Origin: Janthinobacterium lividum
GTDB lineage: Bacteria > Pseudomonadota > Gammaproteobacteria > Burkholderiales > Burkholderiaceae_D
Assembly (NCBI RefSeq): GCF_034424625.1
Contig: NZ_CP139976.1
Span: forward strand, 3,286,001 to 3,350,000
DNA length: 64,000 bases
Direction of reading: 5' to 3'
This document shows positions 49,380 to 58,797 of the stretch, in pieces. The translations under genes were made by a program, and so were the position numbers. Each line of letters opens with the position of its first letter. Positions within the stretch are counted from its first letter, which is position 1. The notes beneath the pieces were generated by a model. It saw nothing but the letters and a program-made list of their open reading frames with translations. It was not told the origin of the DNA and did not search any database.

Positions 49380-51427
49380 TACGGGCGCAGTCGGACTGGC
49401 TGGCGGCGGCCGACGCGGCGGCCCTCAGCCATGGCCTGGCGTCGCTGGCCTTCTTCGTGCTGGCGCTGCTGCTCATCAGCAACTGGCGCGCGCGGCAGAA
49501 TGTGCGCGCCTTGCTGGTGGCTTGCCTGGCGACGGGCGGCTGGGCGACGGGCGCGGTGGTGCTGGTGCTGCTGGGACAGCGTACCGCGTTGGCCGGCGAC
49601 GCGCTGGAACTGCTGCGCACCCTGGCCTGGCTGGTGTTTTTGCTGCTGCTGATCGAACCGTCGCGGCCCCGCCTGCGTCTGGTGCTGGCCGGCATCGCCC
49701 TCACGGCGCTGGCGCCCTGGCTGCTCTCCCTGGCGTCATCCTGGCTGGCCTTGCCATTGCCTGCGCGCACCATTGCCAGTGTCTGCCGTTTGCTGCTGGC
49801 CGTGCTGGGCATGTTGCTGGTGGAACAGTGGTACCGCAACACGCCACCGTTGAAACGCTGGGGCATCAAGTTTGCCTGCCTGGGCGTGGGCGGGCTGTTC
49901 GCCTACGATTTCTATCTGTACAGCGACGCCTTGCTGTTTCGCACGGTCAACGATGACATCTGGGCGGCGCGCGGCATCGTCGACGCCCTGTGCGCGCCGT
50001 TGCTGGCCGTCTCTGCCGCGCGCAATCCGGGCTGGGCACTGGGCCTGTCCGTCTCGCGCCAGATGCTGTACCGCTCGGCTGCCTTGCTGGGCTCGGCCAT
50101 CTACCTGCTGGCCATGGCGGCCAGCGCCTATTACTTGCGCTATTTCGGCGGCACCTGGGGTTCCCTGATGCAGATGGCTTACCTGGGCGGCGCGGCCCTG
50201 CTGCTGGCGGGCGTGCTGTTTTCCGGCAGCCTGCGCGCCAAGCTCAAGGTGACGATCAATAAACATTTTTACAATGCCATCTTCGATTACCGCGAGGAAT
50301 GGCTGCGATTTACGCGCGCGCTGTCCGAGGATGGCCCGGCGCTGGGTGAACGCACGATACAGGCCATGGCGCAGCTGGTGGAAAGCCGCGCCGGCGCGCT
50401 GTGGATCTTGCGCGAGCAAGGGCAATTTGCCCCGGCCGCCAGCTGGAACTGGCCGCCGGGCACGTGGAGCGAGCCGGCGTCCGGTCCCCTGTGCCAGTTT
50501 CTGGAGGCAAGACTCTGGGTGATCGACGTGCCCGATTGCCAGCAAAACCCGCGCCAGTACGGCGGCTTGCGCTTGCCGCCCGCGCTGCTGGCGCTGCCCG
50601 ACGTGTGGCTGCTGGTGCCCCTGATGCTGCATGGCCAGCTGTTCGCCTTTGTGGCGCTGGCGCGGCCCCGCACGCGCATAGTCTTGAACTGGGAAATCCG
50701 CGACGTGCTGAAAATTGCCGGCAGCCAGGCCGCCAGCTACCTGGCGCACCGCGAGTCGCTCGATACCCTGACGGTGGCGCGCCAGTTCGACTCGTTCAAC
50801 CGCATGTCCACTTTCATCGTGCACGATCTCAAGAATTTGGTGTTCCAGTTGTCGCTGCTACTGAGCAATGCGGAAAAGCACCGCGCCAATCCCGCCTTCC
50901 AGGAAGACATGCTGGGCACCCTCGACCATTCCGTGCAGAAAATGAAGACCTTGCTGCAAAAACTGGCGCGCGGCGAGGCGCCGGAAGCACCGGCGCCGCT
51001 GCAGCTCGACGGCTTGCTGCGCCAAGCCGTGGCGGCCAAGGCCAGCCTGGCGCCGGCGCCCCGGCTGGAAATCGTCGATGGCGAACTGACGGTGCTGGCC
51101 AACCGCGCGCGGCTGGAGCGGGTGCTGGGACATTTGATCCAGAACGCCATCGAGGCCACGGCCAGCGATGGCAAGGTGGCCGTGCGGCTGCGGCGCGTAC
51201 AGCACACGGCCGTTGTCGAGCTCGACGATACGGGGCAGGGCATGAGCGAGCAATTCATCCGCGAGCGCCTGTTCAAACCGTTCGACACGACCAAGACGGC
51301 GGGCATGGGCATCGGCGTGTTCGAAAGCCGCGAATACCTGCGCGAAGTGGGCGGCAGCCTGGAAGTGCGCAGCGAGCCGCAGGTGGGCACGACGTTTCGC
51401 GTGATCCTGCCGCTGCATGCGGCATAG
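49376..51427 (+). CDS. prsK: XrtA/PEP-CTERM system histidine kinase PrsK
   Basis: Encodes 683 residues. Eight or so transmembrane helices occupy the first 290 residues, then a GAF-like domain (about 310-470) and a histidine kinase core. His483 lies in FIVHDLKN, the ATP-binding N-box in NAIEAT, and further motifs include DDTGQGM and GIGVFESREYL. The PrsK family partners the sigma-54 activator PrsR in organisms with exosortase. It overlaps the sugar transferase by four bases and ends 17 bases before prsR. Confidence 0.88.
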   Translation: MIRAQSDWLAAADAAALSHGLASLAFFVLALLLISNWRARQNVRALLVACLATGGWATGAVVLVLLGQRTALAGDALELLRTLAWLVFLLLLIEPSRPRLRLVLAGIALTALAPWLLSLASSWLALPLPARTIASVCRLLLAVLGMLLVEQWYRNTPPLKRWGIKFACLGVGGLFAYDFYLYSDALLFRTVNDDIWAARGIVDALCAPLLAVSAARNPGWALGLSVSRQMLYRSAALLGSAIYLLAMAASAYYLRYFGGTWGSLMQMAYLGGAALLLAGVLFSGSLRAKLKVTINKHFYNAIFDYREEWLRFTRALSEDGPALGERTIQAMAQLVESRAGALWILREQGQFAPAASWNWPPGTWSEPASGPLCQFLEARLWVIDVPDCQQNPRQYGGLRLPPALLALPDVWLLVPLMLHGQLFAFVALARPRTRIVLNWEIRDVLKIAGSQAASYLAHRESLDTLTVARQFDSFNRMSTFIVHDLKNLVFQLSLLLSNAEKHRANPAFQEDMLGTLDHSVQKMKTLLQKLARGEAPEAPAPLQLDGLLRQAVAAKASLAPAPRLEIVDGELTVLANRARLERVLGHLIQNAIEATASDGKVAVRLRRVQHTAVVELDDTGQGMSEQFIRERLFKPFDTTKTAGMGIGVFESREYLREVGGSLEVRSEPQVGTTFRVILPLHAA

Positions 51428-51444
51428 CAAAGGAGTGGGGTGCC

Positions 51445-52800
51445 ATGGGCAAGCAAAAACTGCTGGTCATCGAAGACGATCCCGGCCTGCAAAAACAGTT
51501 GCACTGGAGCTTTGACGGCTACGAAGTCTTGCTGGCGGGCGAGCGCGAGGCGGCGCTGGCGCTGGTGCGGCGCCACCAGCCGGCCGTCGTGACGATGGAC
51601 CTGGGCTTGCCGCCCGATCCGGACGGTGCCACGGAAGGCCTCGCCACCTTGCAGCAAATCCTTGCGCTGGCGCCGGACACGAAAGTCATCATCCTGTCGG
51701 GCAACCAGGAGCGCGCGCATGCCTTGAAAGCCATCGCGCTGGGCGCTTACGATTTCCACCAGAAACCGTTCGAGGCCGACATGCTGGGCCTGGTCATCGC
51801 CCGCGCGTTTTATCTGCACGCGATGCAGCAGGAAAACCGCCGCATGCTGCAGACGCAGGCGGATTCTCCGCTGGCCGGCATCGTCAGCCGCGATCCGGGC
51901 ATGCTGAAACTGTGCCGCAGCGTGGAAAAAGTGGCGCCCTCGTCGGCCAGCGTGATGCTGCTGGGCGACTCGGGCAGCGGCAAGGAATTGATTGCGCGGG
52001 GCTTGCATGCGCTGTCGAGCCGACATGCGCAACGTTTCGTGGCCATCAATTGCGCGGCCATCCCGGAGAACCTGCTGGAAAGCGAGCTGTTCGGCTATGA
52101 GCGGGGGGCGTTTACGGGCGCGGCCAGGCAAACCCTGGGCAAGATCGAACTGGCCCATGGCGGCACCTTCTTTCTCGACGAAATAGGCGACATGCCGATG
52201 GCGTTGCAGGCGAAATTGCTGCGCTTCTTGCAGGAAAGAGTGATCGAAAGGGTGGGCGGCCGTGCCGAGATCGCCATCGACGTGCGCATCGTCTGTGCCA
52301 CGCACCAGGATCTGAAAGTGCTGGCGGAACAGGGGCGTTTCCGCGAAGACCTGTTTTACCGGCTCAGCGAAATTGTCTTGCGCATCCCGCCGCTGCGCGA
52401 GCGGGCCGGCGATTGCACCTTGCTGGCGCAGCATTTCAAGCACAAGTTCTGCGCCAGCGAAGGCCGCAGCAACCTGCATTTCAGCGCCGGCGCGCTGCAG
52501 CTGATCGAAAGCTATGGCTGGCCCGGCAATGTGCGCGAAGTGGAAAACTGCATCAAGCGGGCCGTCATCATGAGCGACGGGCCGCAGATCGCGGCCGATG
52601 ACCTGGGCTTGCCCGCCAGCGCCCAGGCCGCTCCCGCCGATGAATCCATCAATCTGCGTCAGGCCCGCGAAGCGGCCGAGTACAAGGTCATGGTGCGCGC
52701 GCTGGCCCGCGCCGACGGCAATATCGCCAAGGCGGCCGAACTGCTGGGCGTGAGCCGGCCCACCCTGTATGACTTGATGGGGCACCACGGCATCAAGTAA
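51445..52800 (+). CDS. prsR: PEP-CTERM-box response regulator PrsR (sigma-54-dependent)
   Basis: Encodes 451 residues of NtrC type. The receiver has Asp52 in TMDLGLPP and Lys107-Pro in QKPF. The AAA+ domain has Walker A GDSGSGKE (174-181), the sigma-54 contact motif GAFTGA (221-226) and Walker B FFLDEIGD. A Fis-type helix-turn-helix ends the protein (AKAAELLGVSRPTLYDLM). It should activate sigma-54 promoters of PEP-CTERM and matrix genes when phosphorylated by PrsK. AAGGAG precedes the start at 51445; the longer open frame from 50401 lies within prsK. Confidence 0.9.
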   Translation: MGKQKLLVIEDDPGLQKQLHWSFDGYEVLLAGEREAALALVRRHQPAVVTMDLGLPPDPDGATEGLATLQQILALAPDTKVIILSGNQERAHALKAIALGAYDFHQKPFEADMLGLVIARAFYLHAMQQENRRMLQTQADSPLAGIVSRDPGMLKLCRSVEKVAPSSASVMLLGDSGSGKELIARGLHALSSRHAQRFVAINCAAIPENLLESELFGYERGAFTGAARQTLGKIELAHGGTFFLDEIGDMPMALQAKLLRFLQERVIERVGGRAEIAIDVRIVCATHQDLKVLAEQGRFREDLFYRLSEIVLRIPPLRERAGDCTLLAQHFKHKFCASEGRSNLHFSAGALQLIESYGWPGNVREVENCIKRAVIMSDGPQIAADDLGLPASAQAAPADESINLRQAREAAEYKVMVRALARADGNIAKAAELLGVSRPTLYDLMGHHGIK

Positions 52801-52810
52801 GCCGTCTTAC

Positions 52811-52829
52811 TGATATGGATTAAATATCA
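52811..52829. promoter_or_regulatory. Palindrome upstream of the hemerythrin gene
   Basis: TGATAT (52811-52816) and ATATCA (52824-52829) form an inverted repeat with a 7-base spacer, 75 bases before the gene. Could be a regulator site; no protein can be assigned. Confidence 0.25.
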
Positions 52830-52904
52830 AGATTGTGTATGGCGTCGCACATACGCTGGCGCCGTCACGGCGCATCCTAGCCTCATCAACAACAAGGAGG
52901 GGTT

Positions 52905-53348
52905 ATGAACGCGATCAATTTATTGATGAAGGACCACAAGGCCGTCAAGGCCCTGTTTGCGCAGTATGAGAACCTGAGCGACCGCTCCTTTGCCACCAAG
53001 AAAAAACTGGCCGACCAGATCTGCCAGGAATTGACCGTGCACACGCAGCTGGAAGAAGAAATCTTCTACCCGGCCGTGCGCCGCCCGATCCATGACGGCG
53101 ACCTGATGGATGAAGCCGTCGTCGAGCACGCGAGCGCCAAGGAGCTCATCGCGCAGATTACCGCGATGGATCCCGCCGACGACCTGTACGACGCCAAGGT
53201 CAAGGTGCTGTCGGAGCAGATCGAGCACCACGTCAAGGAAGAAGAGGGCGACATGTTTCCCAAAGTGCGCCATACGGCCGTCGACCTCGACGCGCTGGGC
53301 AAGGAAATGGCCGCGCGCAAGGAACAGCTGACGGGCGTCGCCGCCTGA
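52905..53348 (+). CDS. Hemerythrin-like (HHE) domain protein
   Basis: Encodes 147 residues, a four-helix bundle with diiron-ligand candidates His11, His46, Glu50, His75, His109 and Glu113. HHE proteins bind oxygen or nitric oxide, or repair iron centres. A strong AAGGAGGGG lies before the ATG. It is followed closely by a membrane protein gene with its own ribosome-binding site, so the two probably share a transcript, perhaps under stress control. Confidence 0.88.
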   Translation: MNAINLLMKDHKAVKALFAQYENLSDRSFATKKKLADQICQELTVHTQLEEEIFYPAVRRPIHDGDLMDEAVVEHASAKELIAQITAMDPADDLYDAKVKVLSEQIEHHVKEEEGDMFPKVRHTAVDLDALGKEMAARKEQLTGVAA

Positions 53349-53383
53349 GCGGCTTAAAAAATCAACAACCAAGGGAGTATTCC

Positions 53384-54322
53384 ATGCAAGCTACACAATT
53401 GTCCGTGTCGGACCTGAACAATCCGGGCGTATCCTGGGGTGCCGTGCTGGCGGGTGCAGCCGCCGCGGCCGCCTTGTCCTTCATTTTGCTGATTCTCGGC
53501 GTGGGCCTGGGCCTGTCGTCCGTGTCGCCGTGGTCGTTCAACGCGACGGCCATCGGCGTGTCGACCATCGCCTGGCTGGCCTTCATGCAACTGGCCGCGT
53601 CCGGCATCGGCGGCTACATGGCGGGCCGGCTGCGCGTGAAATGGAGTTCCATCCACACGGATGAGGTGCATTTCCGCGATACGGCCCACGGCTTGCTGGC
53701 CTGGGCCGTGGCCACCCTGATCACCGTGGCTGTGCTGGCCGGCGGCACGCGTGCCGTGCTGAGCGGCGCCATCGACGCGGGCAGCGGCGTGGCGGCCGCC
53801 ATAGCCCCCGCAGCGGCAGCGGGCGCAGGTGCTGCTGGCGCCAAGCAAGGCGAGGGCAGCGGCGCCAATCCGCTCGACTATTTCTCGGACATGCTGCTGC
53901 GCGCCGCGCCTGCCGCACCGGCTACCACCGCCACCGGCACCCTGGCGGCGCCTGCGGCCAATGCCAGCACCGCCGAGCAGCGCGTGGAAATCGGCAAGAT
54001 CTTCGCCACCGGCCTGTCCACGGGCAGCCTGGCCGCAGATGACCGAGCCTACCTGGGCCAGGTCGTGGCCAGCCGCACGGGCTTGACGCAGGCGGAAGCG
54101 GAAGCGCGCGTCGACGCCGTCTACGCCCGCGCCGCCAAGGCTGCCGCCGATGCCAAGGCTGCCGCTCAGCAAGCGGCTGAAACGGCCCGCAAGGCCGGTG
54201 CCCACACGGCGCTGTGGATGTTCGTCGCCTTGTTGCTGGGCGCTTTCGTTGCCAGCCTGGCGGCAACGTTTGGCGGCCGCCAGCGCGACCATGAGCGCGT
54301 GCTGCGCCATGTGACCATTTAA
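53384..54322 (+). CDS. Alanine-rich membrane protein of unknown function
   Basis: Encodes 312 residues. Hydrophobic helices are at about 17-45, 55-80, 105-130 and near the end (ALWMFVALLLGAFVASLAATFGG). A central Ala/Gly-rich section and a charged Ala-rich stretch (YARAAKAAADAKAAAQQAA) that may form a coiled coil lie between. The N-terminus reads LNNPGVSWGAVLAGAAAAAAL, a pattern shared with other small stress-related membrane proteins. No enzymatic motif. It sits between the hemerythrin and a 24-residue membrane peptide, all in one direction. Confidence 0.75.
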   Translation: MQATQLSVSDLNNPGVSWGAVLAGAAAAAALSFILLILGVGLGLSSVSPWSFNATAIGVSTIAWLAFMQLAASGIGGYMAGRLRVKWSSIHTDEVHFRDTAHGLLAWAVATLITVAVLAGGTRAVLSGAIDAGSGVAAAIAPAAAAGAGAAGAKQGEGSGANPLDYFSDMLLRAAPAAPATTATGTLAAPAANASTAEQRVEIGKIFATGLSTGSLAADDRAYLGQVVASRTGLTQAEAEARVDAVYARAAKAAADAKAAAQQAAETARKAGAHTALWMFVALLLGAFVASLAATFGGRQRDHERVLRHVTI

Positions 54323-54349
54323 TTCACCGATTTAATCTAGGAGACTGCC

Positions 54350-54424
54350 ATGCGTTCCATCCTCTTGCTGCTGCTGGGCATTCCATTGCCCATCGTCATA
54401 CTGATCGCCCTGTTCGTGCATTAA
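54350..54424 (+). CDS. Very small membrane peptide (24 residues)
   Basis: An ORF of 25 codons, MRSILLLLLGIPLPIVILIALFVH in two overlapping halves: the first ten residues MRSILLLLLG and the remainder IPLPIVILIALFVH. It is a single hydrophobic helix broken by a proline pair. AGGAG lies nine bases upstream. Similar tiny peptides with a Gly-Ile-Pro core recur in proteobacteria (recalled, not checked). It follows the preceding gene by 27 bases and is closed by a strong terminator, which supports it being real. Confidence 0.65.
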   Translation: MRSILLLLLGIPLPIVILIALFVH

Positions 54425-54448
54425 TAATTAATAAGACGTTGACGTAAA

Positions 54449-54485
54449 AAACGGCGCCCGCCGCAAGCCGGGCGCCGTTTGTGTT
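54449..54485 (+). terminator. Intrinsic terminator after the 24-residue peptide
   Basis: A 12-base stem AAACGGCGCCCG (54449-54460) with CGGGCGCCGTTT (54469-54480), ending in T-rich sequence. Confidence 0.8.
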
Positions 54486-54534
54486 GAAGCGGGTCCATGT
54501 GTAAGATGGCGCGATCTTTCCACCGAGACTATCC

Positions 54535-55104
54535 ATGACCTTGACCGCCCTGCGTCCCTTGCTGAAAACCGCCGCCATTGCTGCCTTTGCCTGCAGCGTG
54601 CTGGCCTCGTGTTCCACCCTGATCGGCCCGCGCGACGTGAATGTGTCGCTGAGCAAGATGCAGCAAGGCCTGGAGCGTCGCTTTCCCATCGACAAGCGCG
54701 TGCTGTCCGTGCTGGATGTCAAACTGACCCACCCGCAACTGTCGCTACAGCCCGAGCGCGAACGGGTTGCCCTCAGCGTGGACGCCAGCGTCTTGCCGCC
54801 CTTTATCCGCCAGAGCTGGCGCGGCAGCCTGGCCATGTCGGGCCGCCTCGTGCTCGACGCCCAGCGCAACGCCGTCTACCTGAGCGAAGCGAGCGTGGAC
54901 AAGGTCACCATCGATGGCATGGACGAGTCGCAGCAGCGCCAGTTCGCCAAGGTGGCCAGCCTGGTGGCCGACCAGCTCATGCACGAAACGCCGATCTATA
55001 CGTTCAAACCCGACGAATTGCGCTATGCGGGCGTGCAATTCGTGCCCACGCAGATCAGGACCACGGGCAATGGGCTGACCGTGACTTTCGAGCCGGTGAA
55101 GTAG
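54535..55104 (+). CDS. DUF1439 lipoprotein (YceB-like)
   Basis: Encodes 189 residues. The signal sequence ends in the lipobox VLASC (Cys near residue 26), so the protein is lipid-anchored, probably in the outer membrane. The mature domain has SLSKMQQGLERRFPI and VSLSVDASVLPPFI-like segments typical of the YceB/DUF1439 fold, a tubular lipid-binding-type (BPI-like) domain. The function of the family is unknown. It stands alone between terminators. Confidence 0.82.
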   Translation: MTLTALRPLLKTAAIAAFACSVLASCSTLIGPRDVNVSLSKMQQGLERRFPIDKRVLSVLDVKLTHPQLSLQPERERVALSVDASVLPPFIRQSWRGSLAMSGRLVLDAQRNAVYLSEASVDKVTIDGMDESQQRQFAKVASLVADQLMHETPIYTFKPDELRYAGVQFVPTQIRTTGNGLTVTFEPVK

Positions 55105-55116
55105 CGGTGAAGTAGC

Positions 55117-55353
55117 TTAGGCCTCGAACGCGGGCGCGCCGATTTGCGTGGCCGTGTTATTGCGCGGCGTCGCCTCTTCATGAAACAGGTCAGCCAGGTA
55201 CTCGCATAGCGCATCTGCTTGAATATCGTCCGGAATAATGAAATCGGCGGGCCTGCGCTTGCCTTCCGCACCGAGATAGAAGGCGCGCCAGGCGCCCTGA
55301 CTCTCCCGGACACCAATCAGCGTGCCGAAAATATTGAATCTGAATTCCTGCAT
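55117..55353 (-). CDS. Small conserved hypothetical protein
   Basis: Encodes 78 residues from the ATG at 55353, with GGAGAAG seven bases before it. The sequence begins MQEFRFNIFGTLIGVRESQG and contains WRAFYLGAEGKRRPADFIIP and CEYLADLFHEEATP. This resembles a small conserved family recently numbered DUF7661 (from memory). It is soluble and has no catalytic motif. The frame is open to 55428 without support. Confidence 0.7.
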   Translation of the reverse strand: MQEFRFNIFGTLIGVRESQGAWRAFYLGAEGKRRPADFIIPDDIQADALCEYLADLFHEEATPRNNTATQIGAPAFEA

Positions 55354-55500
55354 CAAACTTCTCCAGTTAAAGAGCCAGGCAAAAAGATGTGGCGAGCGAC
55401 AGGTATGGCTATTGCTAGATGGTAACATTTGCTGATCATCGGCGCGGGCTTGAGGCGTGCTTCAGCGAACATCGGATCACAGGAGTTGTTCAACCGCCAT

Positions 55501-55530
55501 TGTTGCCCCGCAAGCAGGCCGACTATAATC
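55501..55530 (+). promoter_or_regulatory. Probable promoter of the M13 peptidase gene
   Basis: TTGTTG (55501-55506) and a perfect TATAAT (55525-55530), 18 bases apart, about 65 bases before the peptidase start. Confidence 0.5.
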
Positions 55531-55595
55531 CTGCCTCTCATGCCTGGACACAGCATGTTCCCCAACATGAAGTTAAAACAATTAAAGGAATCTTC

Positions 55596-57644
55596 GTGAA
55601 ACGCTCACTCATCAGCGCCGCCTGCTGCGCCTTGTTCGCCTTCTCCTCGCCCGCGCTGTACGCCCAGCAAGCCACCAATGCCAGCGCGCCCGTCTCCGGC
55701 ATCGACCTGAAAACCCTGGACCCGGCCGTGAGCCCCAGGGATGATTTCTACGGCTACGTCAACGGCGTCTGGACGCGCAATACGGAAATCCCGGCCGACA
55801 AATCCGTCTGGGGCACGTATATCGAATTGCGTGAAATCGCCCAGGGCCAGTTGCGCGGCCTGATCGATGCCACCGTCAAGAACCCCGGCAAGCCCGGCAG
55901 CGAGGCGCACAAGATCGCCGACCTGTACACGAGCTTCATGAACGACAAGGCGCGCAATGCGGCCGGCTTCAAGCCCCTGCGCGCCGAACTGGCCCGCGTC
56001 GCCGCCGTCAAGGACAAGAAAGACTTGCCGGCGCTGCTGGCCTACCTGCAAGGCAATGGCGTTGCCACGCCGTTTTCCGCCTATGTGGCACCCGATGCGC
56101 AAGACCCCGAGCGCTACACGGTCAACATCAGCCAGTCCGGCCTGGGCTTGCCTGACCGCGATTACTACCTGAAGGAGGACGACGCCAAGCTGCAAGCCGT
56201 GCGCGCCAAATACCTCAAGCATATCGAAACCATGCTGGCCATGAGCGGCGACAAGGCCGCTGCCGCACACGCGGCGCAAATCCTCGACCTCGAAACGCGC
56301 CTGGCGGCCGTGCAGTGGACGCGCGTGCAGATGCGCGACCCCGTCAAATCGTACAACCGCGTCGATTTCGACAAATTCGCGGCACTGGCGCCGGCCTTCG
56401 ACTGGAATGTCTACTTTACTGCCGCCGGCCTGGCGCCGAAAGCCACGTCGGCCGTGGTGCGCCAGCCCAGCTTCATGACCGGCTTTTCCGAGACCGTGGC
56501 CGCCGTGCCGCTGGAATCCTGGAAGAGCTATCTGAACTGGCGCATCATCGAAAGCTATGCCTCCTTCCTGGACAGCGCCACGGTCAAGGAGCGTTTCGCC
56601 TTCGACGGCACGGTGCTGCGCGGCGTGCCGCAAAGCGAACCGCAGTGGCAACTGGCGCTGCGCTTCACGGATGGCGCCATCAGCGACGCCGTCGGCAAGC
56701 GTTACGTGGAAATGTATCTGCCGCCGGAAACCCGGCCCCGCGTGATGGCCATGTTCGACAATTTCGTCGCCTCGTTCAAGGATGGCATCGAGCAGCTCGA
56801 CTGGATGGGCCCGGAAACCAAGAAGGAAGCCCAGCTCAAGCTGGCAGCCTTGAAGCCGAAGATCGCGTATCCCGATACCTGGCGCGACTACAGCAGCATG
56901 CAGACGCAGCCGAATGACCTGATCGCCAACGTGCGCGCCGCGCGCGCCTGGAGCCGCCAGCAAAACCTGGCCAAGCTGGGCAAGCCGGTCGACCGCGACG
57001 AATGGTCGATGACGCCGCAAACCGTGAACGCCAGCTACAGCCCGTCGCTCAACGCCATCACGATTCCGGCCGCCATTTTGCAGCCGCCATTCTTCAACGT
57101 GAAAGCGGAAGATGCCGTCAACTACGGCTTGCTGGGCATTACCTTCGGCCATGAAATCAGCCATGCCTTCGACGATTCCGGTAGCCAGTACGACGCCAAA
57201 GGCCGTCTGCGCAACTGGTGGACGGCAGAGGACCGCACGGCGTTCAAGGCCCTGGCCGCCGGCCTCGTCAAGCAATATGGCGCCTACAGCCCCGTGCCGG
57301 GCTACCACATCAATGGCGAACTGACGCTGGGCGAAAACATCGGCGACAATTCCGGCCTGTCGATCACCTACAAGGCGTACCAGCGTTCCTTGAACGGCAA
57401 GCCTTCACCAGTCATCGATGGCCTGACGGGCGAACAGCGCCTGTACATCGGCTTTGCGCAGAAATGGCGCGCGAAATTGCGTCCCGAAGCGGCCATCGCG
57501 CAGATCAAGAGCGACCCCCATTCGCCGGGTGAATTCCGCGCCAAGGGCACGGTCAAGAACCAGCCCGGTTTCTATGAAGCGTTCGGCATCAAGCCAGGCG
57601 ACCCGATGTACCTGCCGCCCGAGCAGCGCGTGATCATGTGGTAA
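55596..57644 (+). CDS. M13-family (neprilysin/PepO-like) zinc metallopeptidase
   Basis: Encodes 682 residues from a GTG at 55596 with AAAGGA six bases upstream; this start gives a signal peptide (VKRSLISAACCALFAFSSPALYAQQ in two parts, cleavage after YAQ or nearby), while the frame remains open to 55419. M13_N begins DDFYGYVNGVW. The zinc site is His519-Glu520-x-x-His523 in FGHEISHAFD with the third ligand Glu580 in GENIGDN. Note Gly583 where most members have Ala. The end PGDPMYLPPEQRVIMW is typical. A periplasmic oligopeptidase. Confidence 0.93.
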   Translation: MKRSLISAACCALFAFSSPALYAQQATNASAPVSGIDLKTLDPAVSPRDDFYGYVNGVWTRNTEIPADKSVWGTYIELREIAQGQLRGLIDATVKNPGKPGSEAHKIADLYTSFMNDKARNAAGFKPLRAELARVAAVKDKKDLPALLAYLQGNGVATPFSAYVAPDAQDPERYTVNISQSGLGLPDRDYYLKEDDAKLQAVRAKYLKHIETMLAMSGDKAAAAHAAQILDLETRLAAVQWTRVQMRDPVKSYNRVDFDKFAALAPAFDWNVYFTAAGLAPKATSAVVRQPSFMTGFSETVAAVPLESWKSYLNWRIIESYASFLDSATVKERFAFDGTVLRGVPQSEPQWQLALRFTDGAISDAVGKRYVEMYLPPETRPRVMAMFDNFVASFKDGIEQLDWMGPETKKEAQLKLAALKPKIAYPDTWRDYSSMQTQPNDLIANVRAARAWSRQQNLAKLGKPVDRDEWSMTPQTVNASYSPSLNAITIPAAILQPPFFNVKAEDAVNYGLLGITFGHEISHAFDDSGSQYDAKGRLRNWWTAEDRTAFKALAAGLVKQYGAYSPVPGYHINGELTLGENIGDNSGLSITYKAYQRSLNGKPSPVIDGLTGEQRLYIGFAQKWRAKLRPEAAIAQIKSDPHSPGEFRAKGTVKNQPGFYEAFGIKPGDPMYLPPEQRVIMW

Positions 57645-57688
57645 ATCATGTGGTAAGCCCGTAGGGCAGTCGCGCACCGCGCCGCGGA

Positions 57689-58021
57689 CTATTCCTTAGC
57701 GTGGTTGAGCGTGTACCTGGGCAGCTCCACCGTCAGGTCTTCCTGGGCGAGGCGGGCCTGGCAGGACAGGCGCGAATGGGGCTGCAAACCCCAGGCCTGG
57801 TCGAGCATGTCTTCCTCATTGTCGCCCAGTTCGTTGAGCGTATCGAAACCCTGCACCACGACCACGTGGCAGGTGGAACAGGCGCCCACCTGGCCGCACG
57901 CGTGTTCCATGTCTATCTGATTGAGCAGCAATGCGTCGCAAATGCTCATGTTCTGCGGCGCGTCAAACACGGCGCCGTCGGGGGCCAGCTCGGGATGGGG
58001 CAGGACGGTAATTTTTGGCAT
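57689..58021 (-). CDS. fdx: [2Fe-2S] ferredoxin of the Isc type
   Basis: Encodes 110 residues. Cluster ligands Cys42, Cys48, Cys51 and Cys87 are in the adrenodoxin-like spacing (ACGQVGACSTC and LSCQA). It donates electrons in iron-sulphur cluster assembly. AAGGAGAA precedes the ATG at 58021; the upstream open frame to 58222 is not used. The isc operon itself is not beside it. Confidence 0.93.
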   Translation of the reverse strand: MPKITVLPHPELAPDGAVFDAPQNMSICDALLLNQIDMEHACGQVGACSTCHVVVVQGFDTLNELGDNEEDMLDQAWGLQPHSRLSCQARLAQEDLTVELPRYTLNHAKE

Positions 58022-58121
58022 GCGGGATTCTCCTTGATGTCGCTTGAATACCGCTACCTTGAACCTTCCCGCCTTGATAAGGTCAAGCGCAATGTTGCGC
58101 CTGAACGGGGGCTTTCTGCGC

Positions 58122-58754
58122 TTACATCTTCGATGCCGGATGTTCCGCCAGCGGGACAAACTGGCCGGTAGCCTCGTCGAGCGCGTCCAGTGAGCCATTT
58201 TCGATGTCATACACCCAGCCATGCAGGGTCAGGCGCTTTTGCGTGATGCCCAGCGCTACCGAGGGGTGCGTGCGGATGTTGTTGAGTTGCGCCACGACAT
58301 TGGCGCGTACCATGCCGTCGATGCGGTCCTGTTCCGTGGCATGCTCGATCGATTCATTGATCATGCGCGCCGCATCTGCGTGCCGCAGCCAGTTCTTGAC
58401 TGCCGGCATGTGATCGAGACAGGTGCAGGTGGCGATGGCCTTCATCGCGCCGCAATCGGAATGGCCGCAAATGACGATGTCCGTCACATTCAGGGCCGCA
58501 ACGGCAAATTCGACGGACGCGCTCACGCCGCCCGGTTCCGGGCCAAACGAGGGCACGATGTTGCCCGCGTTGCGAATCACAAACAGTTCGCCAGGTTCGC
58601 GCTGCGTCACCAGTTCCGGCACCATGCGGCTGTCGGAACAGGAAATGAACAGGGCCTTGGGCGTCTGTCCCGTGGCCAGTGTCTTGAACAACTCTCGGCG
58701 TTCAGGAAAGACTTCCTTCTGGAAACGTAGAAATCCGGCAATGATGTCGCGCAT
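58122..58754 (-). CDS. can: Beta-class carbonic anhydrase
   Basis: Encodes 210 residues that interconvert CO2 and bicarbonate. Zinc ligands Cys39 (in ISCSDSR), His98 and Cys101 (in CGHSDCGAM) and the Asp41-Arg43 dyad are intact. Length and motifs fit the CynT/Can group. The Shine-Dalgarno is poor, and it lies 100 bases from fdx on the same strand. No cyanate genes are near, so the Can-like housekeeping role is favoured over CynT. Confidence 0.9.
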   Translation of the reverse strand: MRDIIAGFLRFQKEVFPERRELFKTLATGQTPKALFISCSDSRMVPELVTQREPGELFVIRNAGNIVPSFGPEPGGVSASVEFAVAALNVTDIVICGHSDCGAMKAIATCTCLDHMPAVKNWLRHADAARMINESIEHATEQDRIDGMVRANVVAQLNNIRTHPSVALGITQKRLTLHGWVYDIENGSLDALDEATGQFVPLAEHPASKM

Positions 58755-58797
58755 AAATAAAAGAAGAGAGTGGTGTGAGCCCGTATTATCGCCGATG

